Below the pieces are notes generated by a model. The model worked only from the letters and a program-made list of their open reading frames with translations. It had not been told where the DNA came from and did not search any database. Shown here piece after piece: positions 24,410 through 30,640 of a stretch of DNA of 35,218 nt. Every line of letters begins with the position of its first letter. The stretch's first letter is position 1. Origin of the DNA: a virus; the IMG/VR virus record IMGVR_UViG_3300037041_000117, positions 1 to 35,218 of that record; one strand, 5' to 3'. The translations under genes were made by a program, and so were the position numbers.

Positions 24410-24606
24410 TTGATGGCATCCAGTTGTTGTTTAATTTCAGAGATCAATTCTTCGTGGAGATTGACGATGTAACAAAGCTCGCGTATCTTGCCCTGCAACA
24501 TTCCGACCTGATAGGAAAGCCTATCTCTTGGCTCGCCCCCTTCAAAGAGGCGAGATGAATCCTGCGCTATGGAAGCGATAATATAATCAGCGTTAAGTTT
24601 GCTCAT
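24406..24606 (-). CDS. Small helical hypothetical protein (66 residues)
   Basis: MSKLNADYIIASIAQDSSRL, then a long amphipathic helix (GMLQGKIRELCYIVNLHEEL). Overlaps ERF and the next small gene by 4 nt each. Not recognised; a coiled-coil accessory is possible. Confidence 0.65.
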   Translation of the reverse strand: MSKLNADYIIASIAQDSSRLFEGGEPRDRLSYQVGMLQGKIRELCYIVNLHEELISEIKQQLDAIK

Positions 24607-24761
24607 ATATCAAGCCTCTGAACAAATCTGTTGCCTTGCCATTTGTCGCCAAGCCTACGAACGCATCGAATCCATTGCCGTTGGTATGAGCGAATGGTTG
24701 CGGGAGGCGCATCGTACGTTCTAAAGATTTTGCGGACATGAATTAAAAGTCTTGTGTTCAT
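24603..24761 (-). CDS. Small basic protein (52 residues)
   Basis: MNTRLLIHVRKIFRTYDAPP then TIRSYQRQWIRCVRRLGDKW. Strongly basic, Arg/Trp-rich, likely nucleic-acid binding; I recall similar tiny proteins in other phage early operons without assigned function. Both ends show 4-nt overlaps (ATGA) with neighbours, which supports real translation despite its size. Confidence 0.65.
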   Translation of the reverse strand: MNTRLLIHVRKIFRTYDAPPATIRSYQRQWIRCVRRLGDKWQGNRFVQRLDI

Positions 24762-24976
24762 TCTTCTCTCGCTTTCATCATTGCGTCAGCCACTATGTAC
24801 GCATAATTTCCTATCCATGTATGAATCTCATCAACAACAGTTGACCCACGATCTGAGTTAATGATTACAGCTTCCATAGCTTTAGCCGCAAAGTAATCAC
24901 GCAATGTCATTCCGCGAGAATTTGTTGCTTCGTCTTCTATATAGACACTTTGTATTGGGAATGCTGATATGTTCAT
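24758..24976 (-). CDS. Small conserved early phage protein (72 residues)
   Basis: The product from ATG 24976 is MNISAFPIQSVYIED, then RGMTLRDYFAAKAMEAVIIN, then a helical end. The MTLRDYFAAKAM motif recurs in phage early proteins. GGAGG precedes ATG; the longer frame upstream has no family character and overlaps the membrane peptide gene. Function unknown. Confidence 0.7.
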   Translation of the reverse strand: MNISAFPIQSVYIEDEATNSRGMTLRDYFAAKAMEAVIINSDRGSTVVDEIHTWIGNYAYIVADAMMKAREE

Positions 24977-24978
24977 AA

Positions 24979-25071
24979 TTAGCCCCTCCAAGCAAGTAGC
25001 ACACCAATACCGCCAAAGATGACGATGGCTAAAACACATTCAACTAAGGCAGTAATAATTTTTTGTTTCAT
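24979..25071 (-). CDS. 30-residue membrane peptide
   Basis: MKQKIITALVECVLAIVIFG then GIGVLLAWRG: one membrane span. Ribosome site AAGGGA upstream. It ends 2 nt before the next start, so the two are coupled. Unknown role. Confidence 0.5.
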   Translation of the reverse strand: MKQKIITALVECVLAIVIFGGIGVLLAWRG

Positions 25072-25089
25072 TTCATTTTCCCTTTTAAA

Positions 25090-25293
25090 TTAGATAAAAA
25101 AATTGCCGTCTTTTATTGATTCCCAAATGTCTACTACTTCAACATATTGTCCATAAGCAACGGCTCTGTCAAAATCTGTCTTATCAGCAATTTGATTTGT
25201 GCCATTATTAGAAACAAATCCCCACACTTGCTCCATGTGGTTGATCTTGTTTTCTAATTGAGTAAGTAAATTTTCTTTGCTGAAGCGAATCAT
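25090..25293 (-). CDS. Small hypothetical protein (67 residues)
   Basis: Starting MIRFSKENLLTQLENKINHM; acidic C-terminal half with VAYGQYVEVVDIWESIKDG. ATG 25293 with GGAGA upstream; overlaps the previous stop by 4 nt. Not recognised. Confidence 0.6.
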   Translation of the reverse strand: MIRFSKENLLTQLENKINHMEQVWGFVSNNGTNQIADKTDFDRAVAYGQYVEVVDIWESIKDGNFFI

Positions 25294-25496
25294 GCTAAAT
25301 CTCCCCAATCTTTAGAATTTGTTTCTTCGTTATAGCCTTGCGTGTAAGCGGCTCTTTCTTCAGCAGTTAAATTGTTCACATATTCAGAAACCAATGAACC
25401 GCCAACAAAGTAATGCGGATTAAAATCGCGTCCGTAATATTTATCGGCTGAACCCCTGTCGTATGCACCGCCATGCCGTGTGTATTCTGTTTTCAT
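25290..25496 (-). CDS. Small conserved phage protein (DRGSADxYYGR type)
   Basis: 68 residues: YTRHGGAYDRGSADKYYGRD, HYFVGGSLVSEYV, LTAEERAAYTQGYNEE. This pattern recurs in phages and prophages of Proteobacteria as a hypothetical protein. Overlaps the flanking small genes by 4 nt each. Confidence 0.72.
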   Translation of the reverse strand: MKTEYTRHGGAYDRGSADKYYGRDFNPHYFVGGSLVSEYVNNLTAEERAAYTQGYNEETNSKDWGDLA

Positions 25497-25693
25497 GCTA
25501 AAGCTCCCTCATGGTGCATTTCGTAATAGGCTTGAGCATCTTCCGCACTTGATGCTTCCCACTCGCGGCAAATAGCAACCTCATGACCATTGTTGAAAAC
25601 AGCCATCCAAGCACCAGGAATTGTGCAATTAAGACGGTGGTGGAAGTATTCAGCTTGAAGATAAACTTCAGTGATTTTGATTTGTTTACGCAT
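25493..25693 (-). CDS. Small hypothetical protein (66 residues)
   Basis: Product MRKQIKITEVYLQAEYFHHR ... WMAVFNNGHEVAICREWEAS. I chose ATG 25693 because AAGGAAA has a better distance to it than to the ATG two codons earlier (25699). First gene after the leftward promoter region at 25.75 kb. Confidence 0.65.
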   Translation of the reverse strand: MRKQIKITEVYLQAEYFHHRLNCTIPGAWMAVFNNGHEVAICREWEASSAEDAQAYYEMHHEGALA

Positions 25694-25744
25694 TTTCATT
25701 TCCTTTTAAAAGTCCCTTATGCGATTTTGCTAGGGCATGAATGA

Positions 25745-25774
25745 ATTATAATCTAACTTATAAAGGAGATTACC
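25745..25774 (-). promoter_or_regulatory. Candidate leftward promoter
   Basis: On the - strand a perfect TATAAT (25745-25750) lies in the context TTATAATTCA shared with the main leftward promoter at 27.5 kb. The -35 is poor (GGTAAT or similar near 25769-25774). A dyad 51 nt upstream of the -10 matches the one at the other promoter in sequence and spacing. Confidence 0.45.
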
Positions 25775-25800
25775 CCTAAGACAAATTATTTCTTAGGGGT
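25772..25800. promoter_or_regulatory. 10-bp perfect hairpin with + strand T-run
   Basis: ACCCCTAAGA (25772-25781) and TCTTAGGGGT (25791-25800) are perfectly complementary, loop 9 nt. The T-run follows on the + strand (25800-25803), opposite to the direction of the genes. It could stop antisense transcription or protect the 3' end of the DUF932 message. Confidence 0.6.
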
Positions 25801-25808
25801 TTTCCCTT
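25794..25808. promoter_or_regulatory. Dyad TAGGG-GTTTT-CCCTT, candidate operator copy 2
   Basis: Shares 14 consecutive bases (TAGGGGTTTTCCCT) with the dyad at 27564. Overlaps the right arm of the hairpin beside it. Confidence 0.5.
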
Positions 25809-25809
25809 A

Positions 25810-26781
25810 TCAAGCTAAAAGAATAGTCTCTGCTTCTGATTTCATTCTATTACCATTGCCGAACCATGCGTTGTTCATGCGGCTGTCAACATTGTGGCCT
25901 TTGTCGTGGTCAATGTATTGGGTGACTGCATTAAGCAATCCCCATCGTGTACCGTCTGAGCCTTGTAAATCAGCGCCCATGCCCTTACCCTCAAACAACT
26001 CTAGAACTTTGTTGTAGCCCCTAGATGGCTTGAACTCGGCAGTCTTTGGATCAAAATTAGCAGGGAATAAATTTGTCAGGAAGTCTTTGACAAAAGTCAC
26101 ACCGACTTGCTGACGAGCAAGATGACGGTATTTGTCCATCATGCCGTCAAAGCCGCTAACCACTAGGCCGAGCTTGTCACGCATCAGGCTCGCATCAAAC
26201 TCTCGACCATGCGTAATATTGAACCGACTAGGAGCTTCCTCATTGTCAGCGGCTGAAAGAGTATTGTTGCAAACCACACGAACGCTAGTGAATTGTCCAA
26301 CAGTTGCCGTAGAGCCATCGAAACTAGTAGACAACAGCAAATAACCGCGAACAGCATCATCGCCAAGCACGCAAGCCTCTTTGTTTGTGTTTGCCAATGC
26401 CCAAATACGCTTACCGCCTTTGATCGCTCCTGCGACCTCTAGCTTGAATCCTGCGCTTTGCATCAGCACATTGAAGAACTCCAGAACATCTTTAGGCTGA
26501 TGGAGCTTGTATCGGTTAGTTACCAAGCCTAGAGGGGCAAAGGTGTCACTTCTGTAAACGACATTCTGACCTTGTACGCGCAACAAATCGCCATCAGAAC
26601 CGTGTGGTTCAAAACGTACAGGAGAAACTTCAGCTTGCCAATCAAGACCAGCCATTTTTGCCCATGTGTCAATGTCAGCGTCAGGATTTAATTCTTGACC
26701 GAGACCATGCCAAGGCTTTTGCCCGACATAAGCGATTTCTGCCAAGCCTGTGATTGTGTTTTTTTCGATTAAATGTGCCAT
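25810..26781 (-). CDS. DUF932 phage/plasmid-like protein
   Basis: 323 residues matching DUF932/TIGR03299: YVGQKPWHGLGQELNPDADI, VVYRSDTFAPLGLVTNRYKL, GYLLLSTSFDGSTATVGQFT, SVRVVCNNTLSAA and a C-terminal GTRWGLLNAVTQYIDHDKGH. The family is common on phages and plasmids; function is not established. By far the largest gene of the leftward operon, between small proteins. Confidence 0.93.
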   Translation of the reverse strand: MAHLIEKNTITGLAEIAYVGQKPWHGLGQELNPDADIDTWAKMAGLDWQAEVSPVRFEPHGSDGDLLRVQGQNVVYRSDTFAPLGLVTNRYKLHQPKDVLEFFNVLMQSAGFKLEVAGAIKGGKRIWALANTNKEACVLGDDAVRGYLLLSTSFDGSTATVGQFTSVRVVCNNTLSAADNEEAPSRFNITHGREFDASLMRDKLGLVVSGFDGMMDKYRHLARQQVGVTFVKDFLTNLFPANFDPKTAEFKPSRGYNKVLELFEGKGMGADLQGSDGTRWGLLNAVTQYIDHDKGHNVDSRMNNAWFGNGNRMKSEAETILLA

Positions 26782-26812
26782 GATAATTTCCTTATTTAAA
26801 TTTCAGAGTTAA

Positions 26813-26840
26813 TCGGGGTGGTCAACCCCGAATATTTTTT
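26813..26840 (+). terminator. Hairpin with + strand T-run, between leftward genes
   Basis: TCGGGGT (26813-26819) and ACCCCGA (26825-26831) with loop GGTCA, then ATAT and six T (26835-26840). The T-run lies on the + strand, so as a terminator it would act against rightward, antisense transcription; the leftward mRNA would form the same stem as a gap structure between two genes. Confidence 0.5.
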
Positions 26841-27096
26841 AGACCACTTCTTCGATTTCTTTAAAAGAAACGAGCGCGCCATTGTTGAGAATTGAATTTT
26901 CAATTTGTCTTAGTGTTGGCAGAAACAACATATACGAATCAAAAGTGCATCCGCAAAGACGAGTTCCTTCTCTCCAACGCAATTCAACTTTCAAATAATC
27001 CATTGAAACAACTGTTGCAACAGTAGCCTCTGGCATTTCAGAGACAACAACTAATTGACCTACATACAAATTAGCTTGCTTAATAAATCTACGCAT
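26839..27096 (-). CDS. Hypothetical protein (85 residues)
   Basis: Product MRRFIKQANLYVGQLVVVSE ... KVELRWREGTRLCG ... LRQIENSILNNGALVSFKEI. Start at 27096 after AAAGGAAAA; the longer frame upstream is non-coding leader. The sequence looks like a small beta-barrel followed by a helix. Not recognised. Confidence 0.62.
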   Translation of the reverse strand: MRRFIKQANLYVGQLVVVSEMPEATVATVVSMDYLKVELRWREGTRLCGCTFDSYMLFLPTLRQIENSILNNGALVSFKEIEEVV

Positions 27097-27142
27097 GATG
27101 TTTTCCTTTAAAAGACCCCGAGGGGATTGTTGTGATGTGACA

Positions 27143-27189
27143 GATTGCACATCTCAAGGCTCACCGCATGAGCCTCAAGATATGTAATC
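27143..27189 (-). ncRNA. Structured leader element between two leftward genes
   Basis: GATT (27143-27146) pairs with AATC (27186-27189), ACATCT region with AGAT..GT, and AGGCTCA (27157-27163) with TGAGCCT (27169-27175) around CCGCA, with a symmetric CA/CA internal loop. The outer arm includes the stop codon of the upstream gene. No T-run follows, so it is not a simple terminator. A small RNA fold, attenuator or processing site is possible. Confidence 0.4.
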
Positions 27190-27469
27190 AGGCAACAATG
27201 GCTTTAAGAATTTGACATTGCAATTTTTCGCCATAATTGATTTTGAAATAATTTTGAACGTCTATTTCTTTGCATGACATACCATTGTTGAAAATGTTAT
27301 TTCTTTGATTCAATACATTTTGAGCAAGGTCAAGGCGTGAAGCCCAACCAGCAACAACCCAACATTTTTGCCAGTCAGACCAAACAACTATGCAATGACT
27401 ATATTTTTTAGTCTTGCTGTTACGGGTAACGATTGAACCATTTGGGCAGATTGCTGAATGTTTGTTCAT
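27188..27469 (-). CDS. Hypothetical protein, first gene of the leftward operon (93 residues)
   Basis: Product MNKHSAICPNGSIVTRNSKT, KYSHCIVVWSDWQKCWVVAG, RLDLAQNVLNQRNNIFNNGM, then a Cys-containing C-terminus. Ribosome site AAAAGGAAA before ATG at 27469. First gene expressed from the leftward promoter, a place where phages keep anti-host or regulatory proteins; nothing in the sequence identifies it. Confidence 0.65.
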   Translation of the reverse strand: MNKHSAICPNGSIVTRNSKTKKYSHCIVVWSDWQKCWVVAGWASRLDLAQNVLNQRNNIFNNGMSCKEIDVQNYFKINYGEKLQCQILKAIVA

Positions 27470-27515
27470 TTTGATTTCCTTTTAATAGACCACAAGATGT
27501 TTGCGGCATAGGTGA

Positions 27516-27545
27516 ATTATAAGGCAAATTAAATAAATAAACCAA
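27516..27545 (-). promoter_or_regulatory. Leftward early promoter, sigma70 type
   Basis: On the - strand TTGGTT (27540-27545), an 18-nt spacer and a perfect TATAAT (27516-27521). Expected start near 27509, giving a ~40-nt leader to the ATG at 27469. Confidence 0.7.
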
Positions 27546-27563
27546 TTATTTTTAAAAGATTTG

Positions 27564-27578
27564 TAGGGGTTTTCCCTA
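27564..27578. promoter_or_regulatory. Dyad TAGGG-GTTTT-CCCTA, candidate operator copy 1
   Basis: Five-base arms with five-base spacer, centred at 27571 between the divergent promoters, about 50 nt upstream of the leftward -10 and 46 nt upstream of the likely rightward start. A plausible binding site for the Cro-like protein or another phage regulator. Confidence 0.55.
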
Positions 27579-27603
27579 TATCATAAATATTTTTAAATTG
27601 GCT

Positions 27604-27617
27604 TATAATGACTCATA
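27604..27617 (+). promoter_or_regulatory. Rightward -10 element; likely leaderless transcript
   Basis: TATAAT at 27604-27609 and the second ATG of the Cro-like gene at 27617, the position where transcription should begin. No -35 match at 16-18 nt spacing, so activation may be needed. Confidence 0.5.
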
Positions 27618-27772
27618 TGAAAAAAACTGACGCTATAAAACTTGCAGGAAGCATAAAAGAACTTGCTATTCTTTTAGGCATTTCACAACCCGCAATTTCA
27701 ATGTGGGGCGATGATGTTCCTAAAATGAGAGTTTTTCAACTTCGCGCCTTAAAGCCGGAGTGGTTTACATAA
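27617..27772 (+). CDS. Cro/CI-like helix-turn-helix protein (51 residues)
   Basis: Product starting MKKTDAIKLAGSIKELAILL, then GISQPAISMWGDDVP and QLRALKPEWFT. ELAILLGISQPAISMWG is a classical lambda-type helix-turn-helix. Size and position opposite the leftward operon fit a Cro-like switch regulator. An in-frame ATG at 27608 would add MTH but overlaps the -10. No ribosome site is visible, in line with leaderless start. No CI-length partner exists in the window. Confidence 0.82.
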   Translation: MKKTDAIKLAGSIKELAILLGISQPAISMWGDDVPKMRVFQLRALKPEWFT

Positions 27773-27870
27773 TTTGAAACACGGCTAGGCAGGGCTTGAT
27801 CACCTTGCTGAAAAGAGTTCTCCCCTCTCCTGCCGCAGTTTCTTTCAAGGGGATGTTTAAAAAGGCGGCT

Positions 27871-28623
27871 ATGCACTATTACCAATTTAACATTGGCGAC
27901 TATCACACTCACACCGATCATCTGTCAGAGATGGAGGATTTGGCTTATCGCCGAATGCTTGATTGGTGCTACTTACATGAAAAAGAGCTACCGCTTGATT
28001 ATGAACAAATAGCAAGGCTTATTCGTATGCGCTCGCATACCGATTGCATTTCTATCGTAATTGAAGAATTTTTTGTTCAACATAATGGCGGTTGGATAAG
28101 TGAAAGAGTCCTTGAAGAAATCGGACATTACAGAGCCAAAATTGAACAAGCATCTAAAGCAGGGAAAGCATCAGCTGAACGGAGGCTTAACGGCAGTTCA
28201 ACGGGCGTTCAACTAACCAATAACCAACAACCAATAACTAATAACCAAGAACTATTTAATGCAGATGCTGACGCATCTTTGTCGGCAGATAAACTGCCAA
28301 CTTGTCCACATTCTGAAATTCTTTTACTTTACAAAAAACATTTACCGCATTTAACTCAACCTAGACTTTGGGATGGGAACAGACGAACGATCTTAAAATC
28401 AAGATGGATTCAAGCGGCAAAGCCATCAAACTATTCGCCAAAGGGTTATTTAAACAAAGAACAAGGTCTTGCATGGTGGGACTCATTCTTTGCTTACATA
28501 GCAAATGATTCTTCATTGGCTAATGGATTTAAAAATAAAGATCGGACTTGGATGCCTGACTTGGAATGGATTGTCACAGCATCTAACTTCTCAAAAATAA
28601 TTGATGGGAAATATGCGAAATGA
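27871..28623 (+). CDS. Replication protein with DUF1376 N-terminal domain
   Basis: 250 residues. MHYYQFNIGDYHTHTDHLSE, LAYRRMLDWCYLHEKELPLD, IARLIRMRS are the DUF1376 domain found at the start of phage replication initiators. A Gln/Asn-rich linker (about 107-130) leads to a C-terminal domain with RLWDGNRRTILKSRWIQAAK and YLNKEQGLAWWDSFFAYIAN. Probably acts in replication initiation, recruiting host helicase; no helicase or helicase loader gene was seen nearby. ATG 27871 is preferred over TTG 27796. Confidence 0.85.
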   Translation: MHYYQFNIGDYHTHTDHLSEMEDLAYRRMLDWCYLHEKELPLDYEQIARLIRMRSHTDCISIVIEEFFVQHNGGWISERVLEEIGHYRAKIEQASKAGKASAERRLNGSSTGVQLTNNQQPITNNQELFNADADASLSADKLPTCPHSEILLLYKKHLPHLTQPRLWDGNRRTILKSRWIQAAKPSNYSPKGYLNKEQGLAWWDSFFAYIANDSSLANGFKNKDRTWMPDLEWIVTASNFSKIIDGKYAK

Positions 28624-28706
28624 ATAACAAGATTATTTTTACATTTGCTTTCTTAACTTTGATTATTTTTTGGTCATGGGTTTATTGGCTAACAGGGAAT
28701 TTTTAA
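28620..28706 (+). CDS. 28-residue membrane peptide
   Basis: MNNKIIFTFAFLTLIIFWSW then VYWLTGNF. ATGA overlap with the replication gene. One membrane span. Too short to assign. Confidence 0.45.
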   Translation: MNNKIIFTFAFLTLIIFWSWVYWLTGNF

Positions 28707-28708
28707 AA

Positions 28709-28939
28709 ATGACATTCGCAAAACCTGAATCTAAAAGAAAAGATGAATTTGAGTTTTCCACATACTGTTCTGTTGATGGGTGTGGTTATAGATGGGCGGT
28801 TCATTGTGATGGCGACAAGCCTAAATGCTCACATCATCAATGGCAAAACGACAGGCCACAGAAAAAAGCGTTCACCTCATTGCCTGATTTGAAACCAAAG
28901 ACTGTTTCACAATGGTATGAAGAAAAGGATGAATTCTGA
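28709..28939 (+). CDS. Small zinc-binding phage protein (76 residues)
   Basis: MTFAKPESKRKDEF then TYCSVDGCGYRWAVHCDGDK and PKCSHHQW: four Cys and two His suggest a zinc site. The type recurs in phage replication clusters. ATG 28709 follows CAGGGAA; the end overlaps the next ATG by 1 nt. Confidence 0.72.
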   Translation: MTFAKPESKRKDEFEFSTYCSVDGCGYRWAVHCDGDKPKCSHHQWQNDRPQKKAFTSLPDLKPKTVSQWYEEKDEF

Positions 28940-29193
28940 TGAATTATTTTGATGCAATGCGTATTCTAGATAAGGTGACTGAAGGTTCAACTTATCCTGA
29001 GAAAATAGTCAATTCAGCTCTAGAAATAACAGGCGACTTAGATGGACAAGGAACACCTCAAAGACACAGAAGCAAGGGAATGGATTGCAAGGTACAGGAA
29101 GAAGCAACTGGAAGAAGGCAAGGGCGAAGCCTTAGAGTGGTGGCGCAAGACATTGTCGGACATAGCCAAAAAGCGTGGTCAATTAGCGGCTGA
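28939..29193 (+). CDS. Small early protein, C-terminal half overlaps the next gene
   Basis: First ~35 residues look conserved (MNYFDAMRILDKVTEGSTYP, EKIVNSALEITGDL). After that the frame runs 152 nt inside the next gene and becomes Arg/Gln-rich without protein character. Either the original stop was lost or a +1 shift near 29040 joins it to the next frame (DL then MDKEHL). Confidence 0.55.
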   Translation: MNYFDAMRILDKVTEGSTYPEKIVNSALEITGDLDGQGTPQRHRSKGMDCKVQEEATGRRQGRSLRVVAQDIVGHSQKAWSISG

Positions 29194-29248
29194 TGATTTG
29201 AGAAAAAGAATGAATATTCAAAGGAAAAAAAATGCAACAAGACATTGA
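29042..29248 (+). CDS. Small charged helical protein (68 residues)
   Basis: MDKEHLKDTEAREWIARYRK, KGEALEWWRKTLSDIAKKRG and DDLRKRMNIQRKKN. Typical phage early-region protein, highly helical, basic; unknown function. The stop overlaps the next gene's start region by 17 nt. Confidence 0.7.
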   Translation: MDKEHLKDTEAREWIARYRKKQLEEGKGEALEWWRKTLSDIAKKRGQLAADDLRKRMNIQRKKNATRH

Positions 29249-29408
29249 CATTGAAGCATTGTTAATGAAAGAGCGTGAACAATGCGTTATTGAATTGCTT
29301 AGATGCTTTGTCACAACTGATCAGATGCCAACATCCCGCGATGCTGTCACACACAATGAGGCGGTCAAAGAATGTATTGATGCTTTGATTGCGAGGAAAG
29401 ACAAATGA
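29232..29408 (+). CDS. Small hypothetical protein (58 residues)
   Basis: MQQDIDIEALLMKEREQCVI, ELLRCFVTTDQMPTSRDAVT and a helical end. AAGGAAAA ribosome site directly upstream. ATGA overlap with the VRR-NUC gene. Unknown. Confidence 0.6.
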   Translation: MQQDIDIEALLMKEREQCVIELLRCFVTTDQMPTSRDAVTHNEAVKECIDALIARKDK

Positions 29409-29671
29409 GATATGCCGCAAGAGTGGATGCTAATCAGGCTGAGATAGTCAAAGCCTTGCGTGATGTTGGCGCATTTGTTTGGATTATTGGTTTGCCTGTG
29501 GATTTGCTCGTTGGCTATAAAGGCCATACATTCTTAATGGAAATAAAAACAACTTCAAAGAAGCGATTAACGGACTTGCAAAGAGAATTTTTTTCTAGTT
29601 GGGATGGTGGCATAGTTTGCAGGATTGATACTGTTGAATCGGCTTTGAGGATGATTGGAGTCGCTAAATGA
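29405..29671 (+). CDS. VRR-NUC domain nuclease
   Basis: 88 residues, a stand-alone virus-type PD-(D/E)XK nuclease: NQAEIVKALRDVGAFVWIIG, LPVDLLVGYKG with catalytic Asp, FLMEIKTTSKKRLTDLQREF with the EIK motif, then W.GG. Such nucleases process branched or damaged DNA in phage recombination. Overlaps NinB by 4 nt. Confidence 0.9.
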   Translation: MRYAARVDANQAEIVKALRDVGAFVWIIGLPVDLLVGYKGHTFLMEIKTTSKKRLTDLQREFFSSWDGGIVCRIDTVESALRMIGVAK

Positions 29672-30084
29672 TCTATCACCTTGAAACAGCAGAGCAAGCA
29701 ACATCTTTGATGCAAACTTTATGGCCAAAAGTAAAAACAGCATTACAAGCGGGAAGGAAACTTTCTCTTGAAATTAAGCCAGAGAAAAAAAGCCGAGATC
29801 AAGAAGAAAAATATCACGCAATGATTGCCGAAGTTGCCAAGCAAGCACAGCACATCGGAAGCCGTTGGAGTTCCGAAGATTTCAAACGCTTATTGATTGA
29901 CCAATGGGCAAATGAAACAAATCGCAAGATCGGGCGACTCGTTCAAAGTTTAGACGGAGAACGTATTGTTCAACTTGGAATGCAGTCGCGCAAATTCTCA
30001 AAAGAAGATGCAAGCGAATTTATTGATTGGTTGGAAGCATGGGGTGCGACCAATGGAATTGTTTTTTCAACAAAAGGGGAATGA
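29668..30084 (+). CDS. ninB: NinB recombination protein (lambda Orf-like)
   Basis: 138 residues. LEIKPEKKSRDQEEKYHAMI, AQHIGSRWSSEDFKRLLIDQ, RIVQLGMQSRKFSKEDASEF, IDWLEAW match the NinB family, which binds SSB-coated ssDNA and replaces RecFOR functions. It fits with ERF, YqaJ and the SSB-tailed protein encoded on the other strand. Confidence 0.92.
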   Translation: MIYHLETAEQATSLMQTLWPKVKTALQAGRKLSLEIKPEKKSRDQEEKYHAMIAEVAKQAQHIGSRWSSEDFKRLLIDQWANETNRKIGRLVQSLDGERIVQLGMQSRKFSKEDASEFIDWLEAWGATNGIVFSTKGE

Positions 30085-30085
30085 A

Positions 30086-30316
30086 ATGTATTATTTTGAA
30101 TTTGAAACAAGAATAGGTGCGGGATTGGAAGATGTATCAATTGAAATCAGATTTGATAGAGATGAAGATACAACTTTTGATAGAGAAGTTTTGTCTATTG
30201 AAAAAGATGGATTGGAGATTAGTGGTTGCTTCAGCACAGAATTTTTAGATGAGCTTGCTAAAAAAGGTGCTGACCTTTATATGGCAGAAATTGCTTGCGG
30301 AGAAAGAGATGTCTAA
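30086..30316 (+). CDS. Small hypothetical protein (76 residues)
   Basis: MYYFEFETRIGAGLEDVSIE, RFDRDEDTTFDREVLSIEKD, a small acidic strand-rich protein. GGGGA ribosome site inside the NinB end. Unknown. Confidence 0.65.
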   Translation: MYYFEFETRIGAGLEDVSIEIRFDRDEDTTFDREVLSIEKDGLEISGCFSTEFLDELAKKGADLYMAEIACGERDV

Positions 30317-30479
30317 AAGAATCACTTTGCCAATTTCAGAAAAAGCTGAAGAAATAAAAAATCAGCTTGAACAAGATTTGGGAATTGAATTAACTTATTC
30401 CCAAGTATTCAATATTTTGATTCATTTCTATTCATCAAAAACAACTCAGCCTAAAACTCAATGGAGACCAATCAAATGA
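30309..30479 (+). CDS. Possible ribbon-helix-helix protein (56 residues)
   Basis: MSKRITLPISEKAEEIKNQL then LTYSQVFNILIHFYSSK resembles Arc/CopG-type strand-helix-helix proteins. GGAGA upstream. A small DNA-binding regulator is possible; the match is loose. Confidence 0.55.
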   Translation: MSKRITLPISEKAEEIKNQLEQDLGIELTYSQVFNILIHFYSSKTTQPKTQWRPIK

Positions 30480-30637
30480 AATCACTTGCAATATCTTTTT
30501 GCGTGGCTTATCTTTTTGCGGCTTTTATAAATTGGCAATATGATCCTTCTGAATGGAGCGAGTTTGCGCGATTTGGATTGTTATTGTTTGGCTTTGTAGT
30601 TTTTGGAATGGTCAATGCTTCAAAGAAAAATGGTTAA
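30476..30637 (+). CDS. Small two-span membrane protein (53 residues)
   Basis: LAISFCVAYLFAAFINW and FARFGLLLFGFVVFGMVNA are two membrane segments joined by QYDPSEWSE. Common form in phage early operons. Overlaps the previous stop by 4 nt. Unknown. Confidence 0.6.
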   Translation: MKSLAISFCVAYLFAAFINWQYDPSEWSEFARFGLLLFGFVVFGMVNASKKNG

Positions 30638-30640
30638 ATC

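Noticed and set aside
27116-27125. CCCCGAGGGG as a hairpin
   Set aside because: The loop would be two nucleotides; at best three or four pairs form.
27736-27921. Leftward frame crossing the Cro-like and replication gene gap
   Set aside because: Overlaps two better-supported genes and has no protein character.
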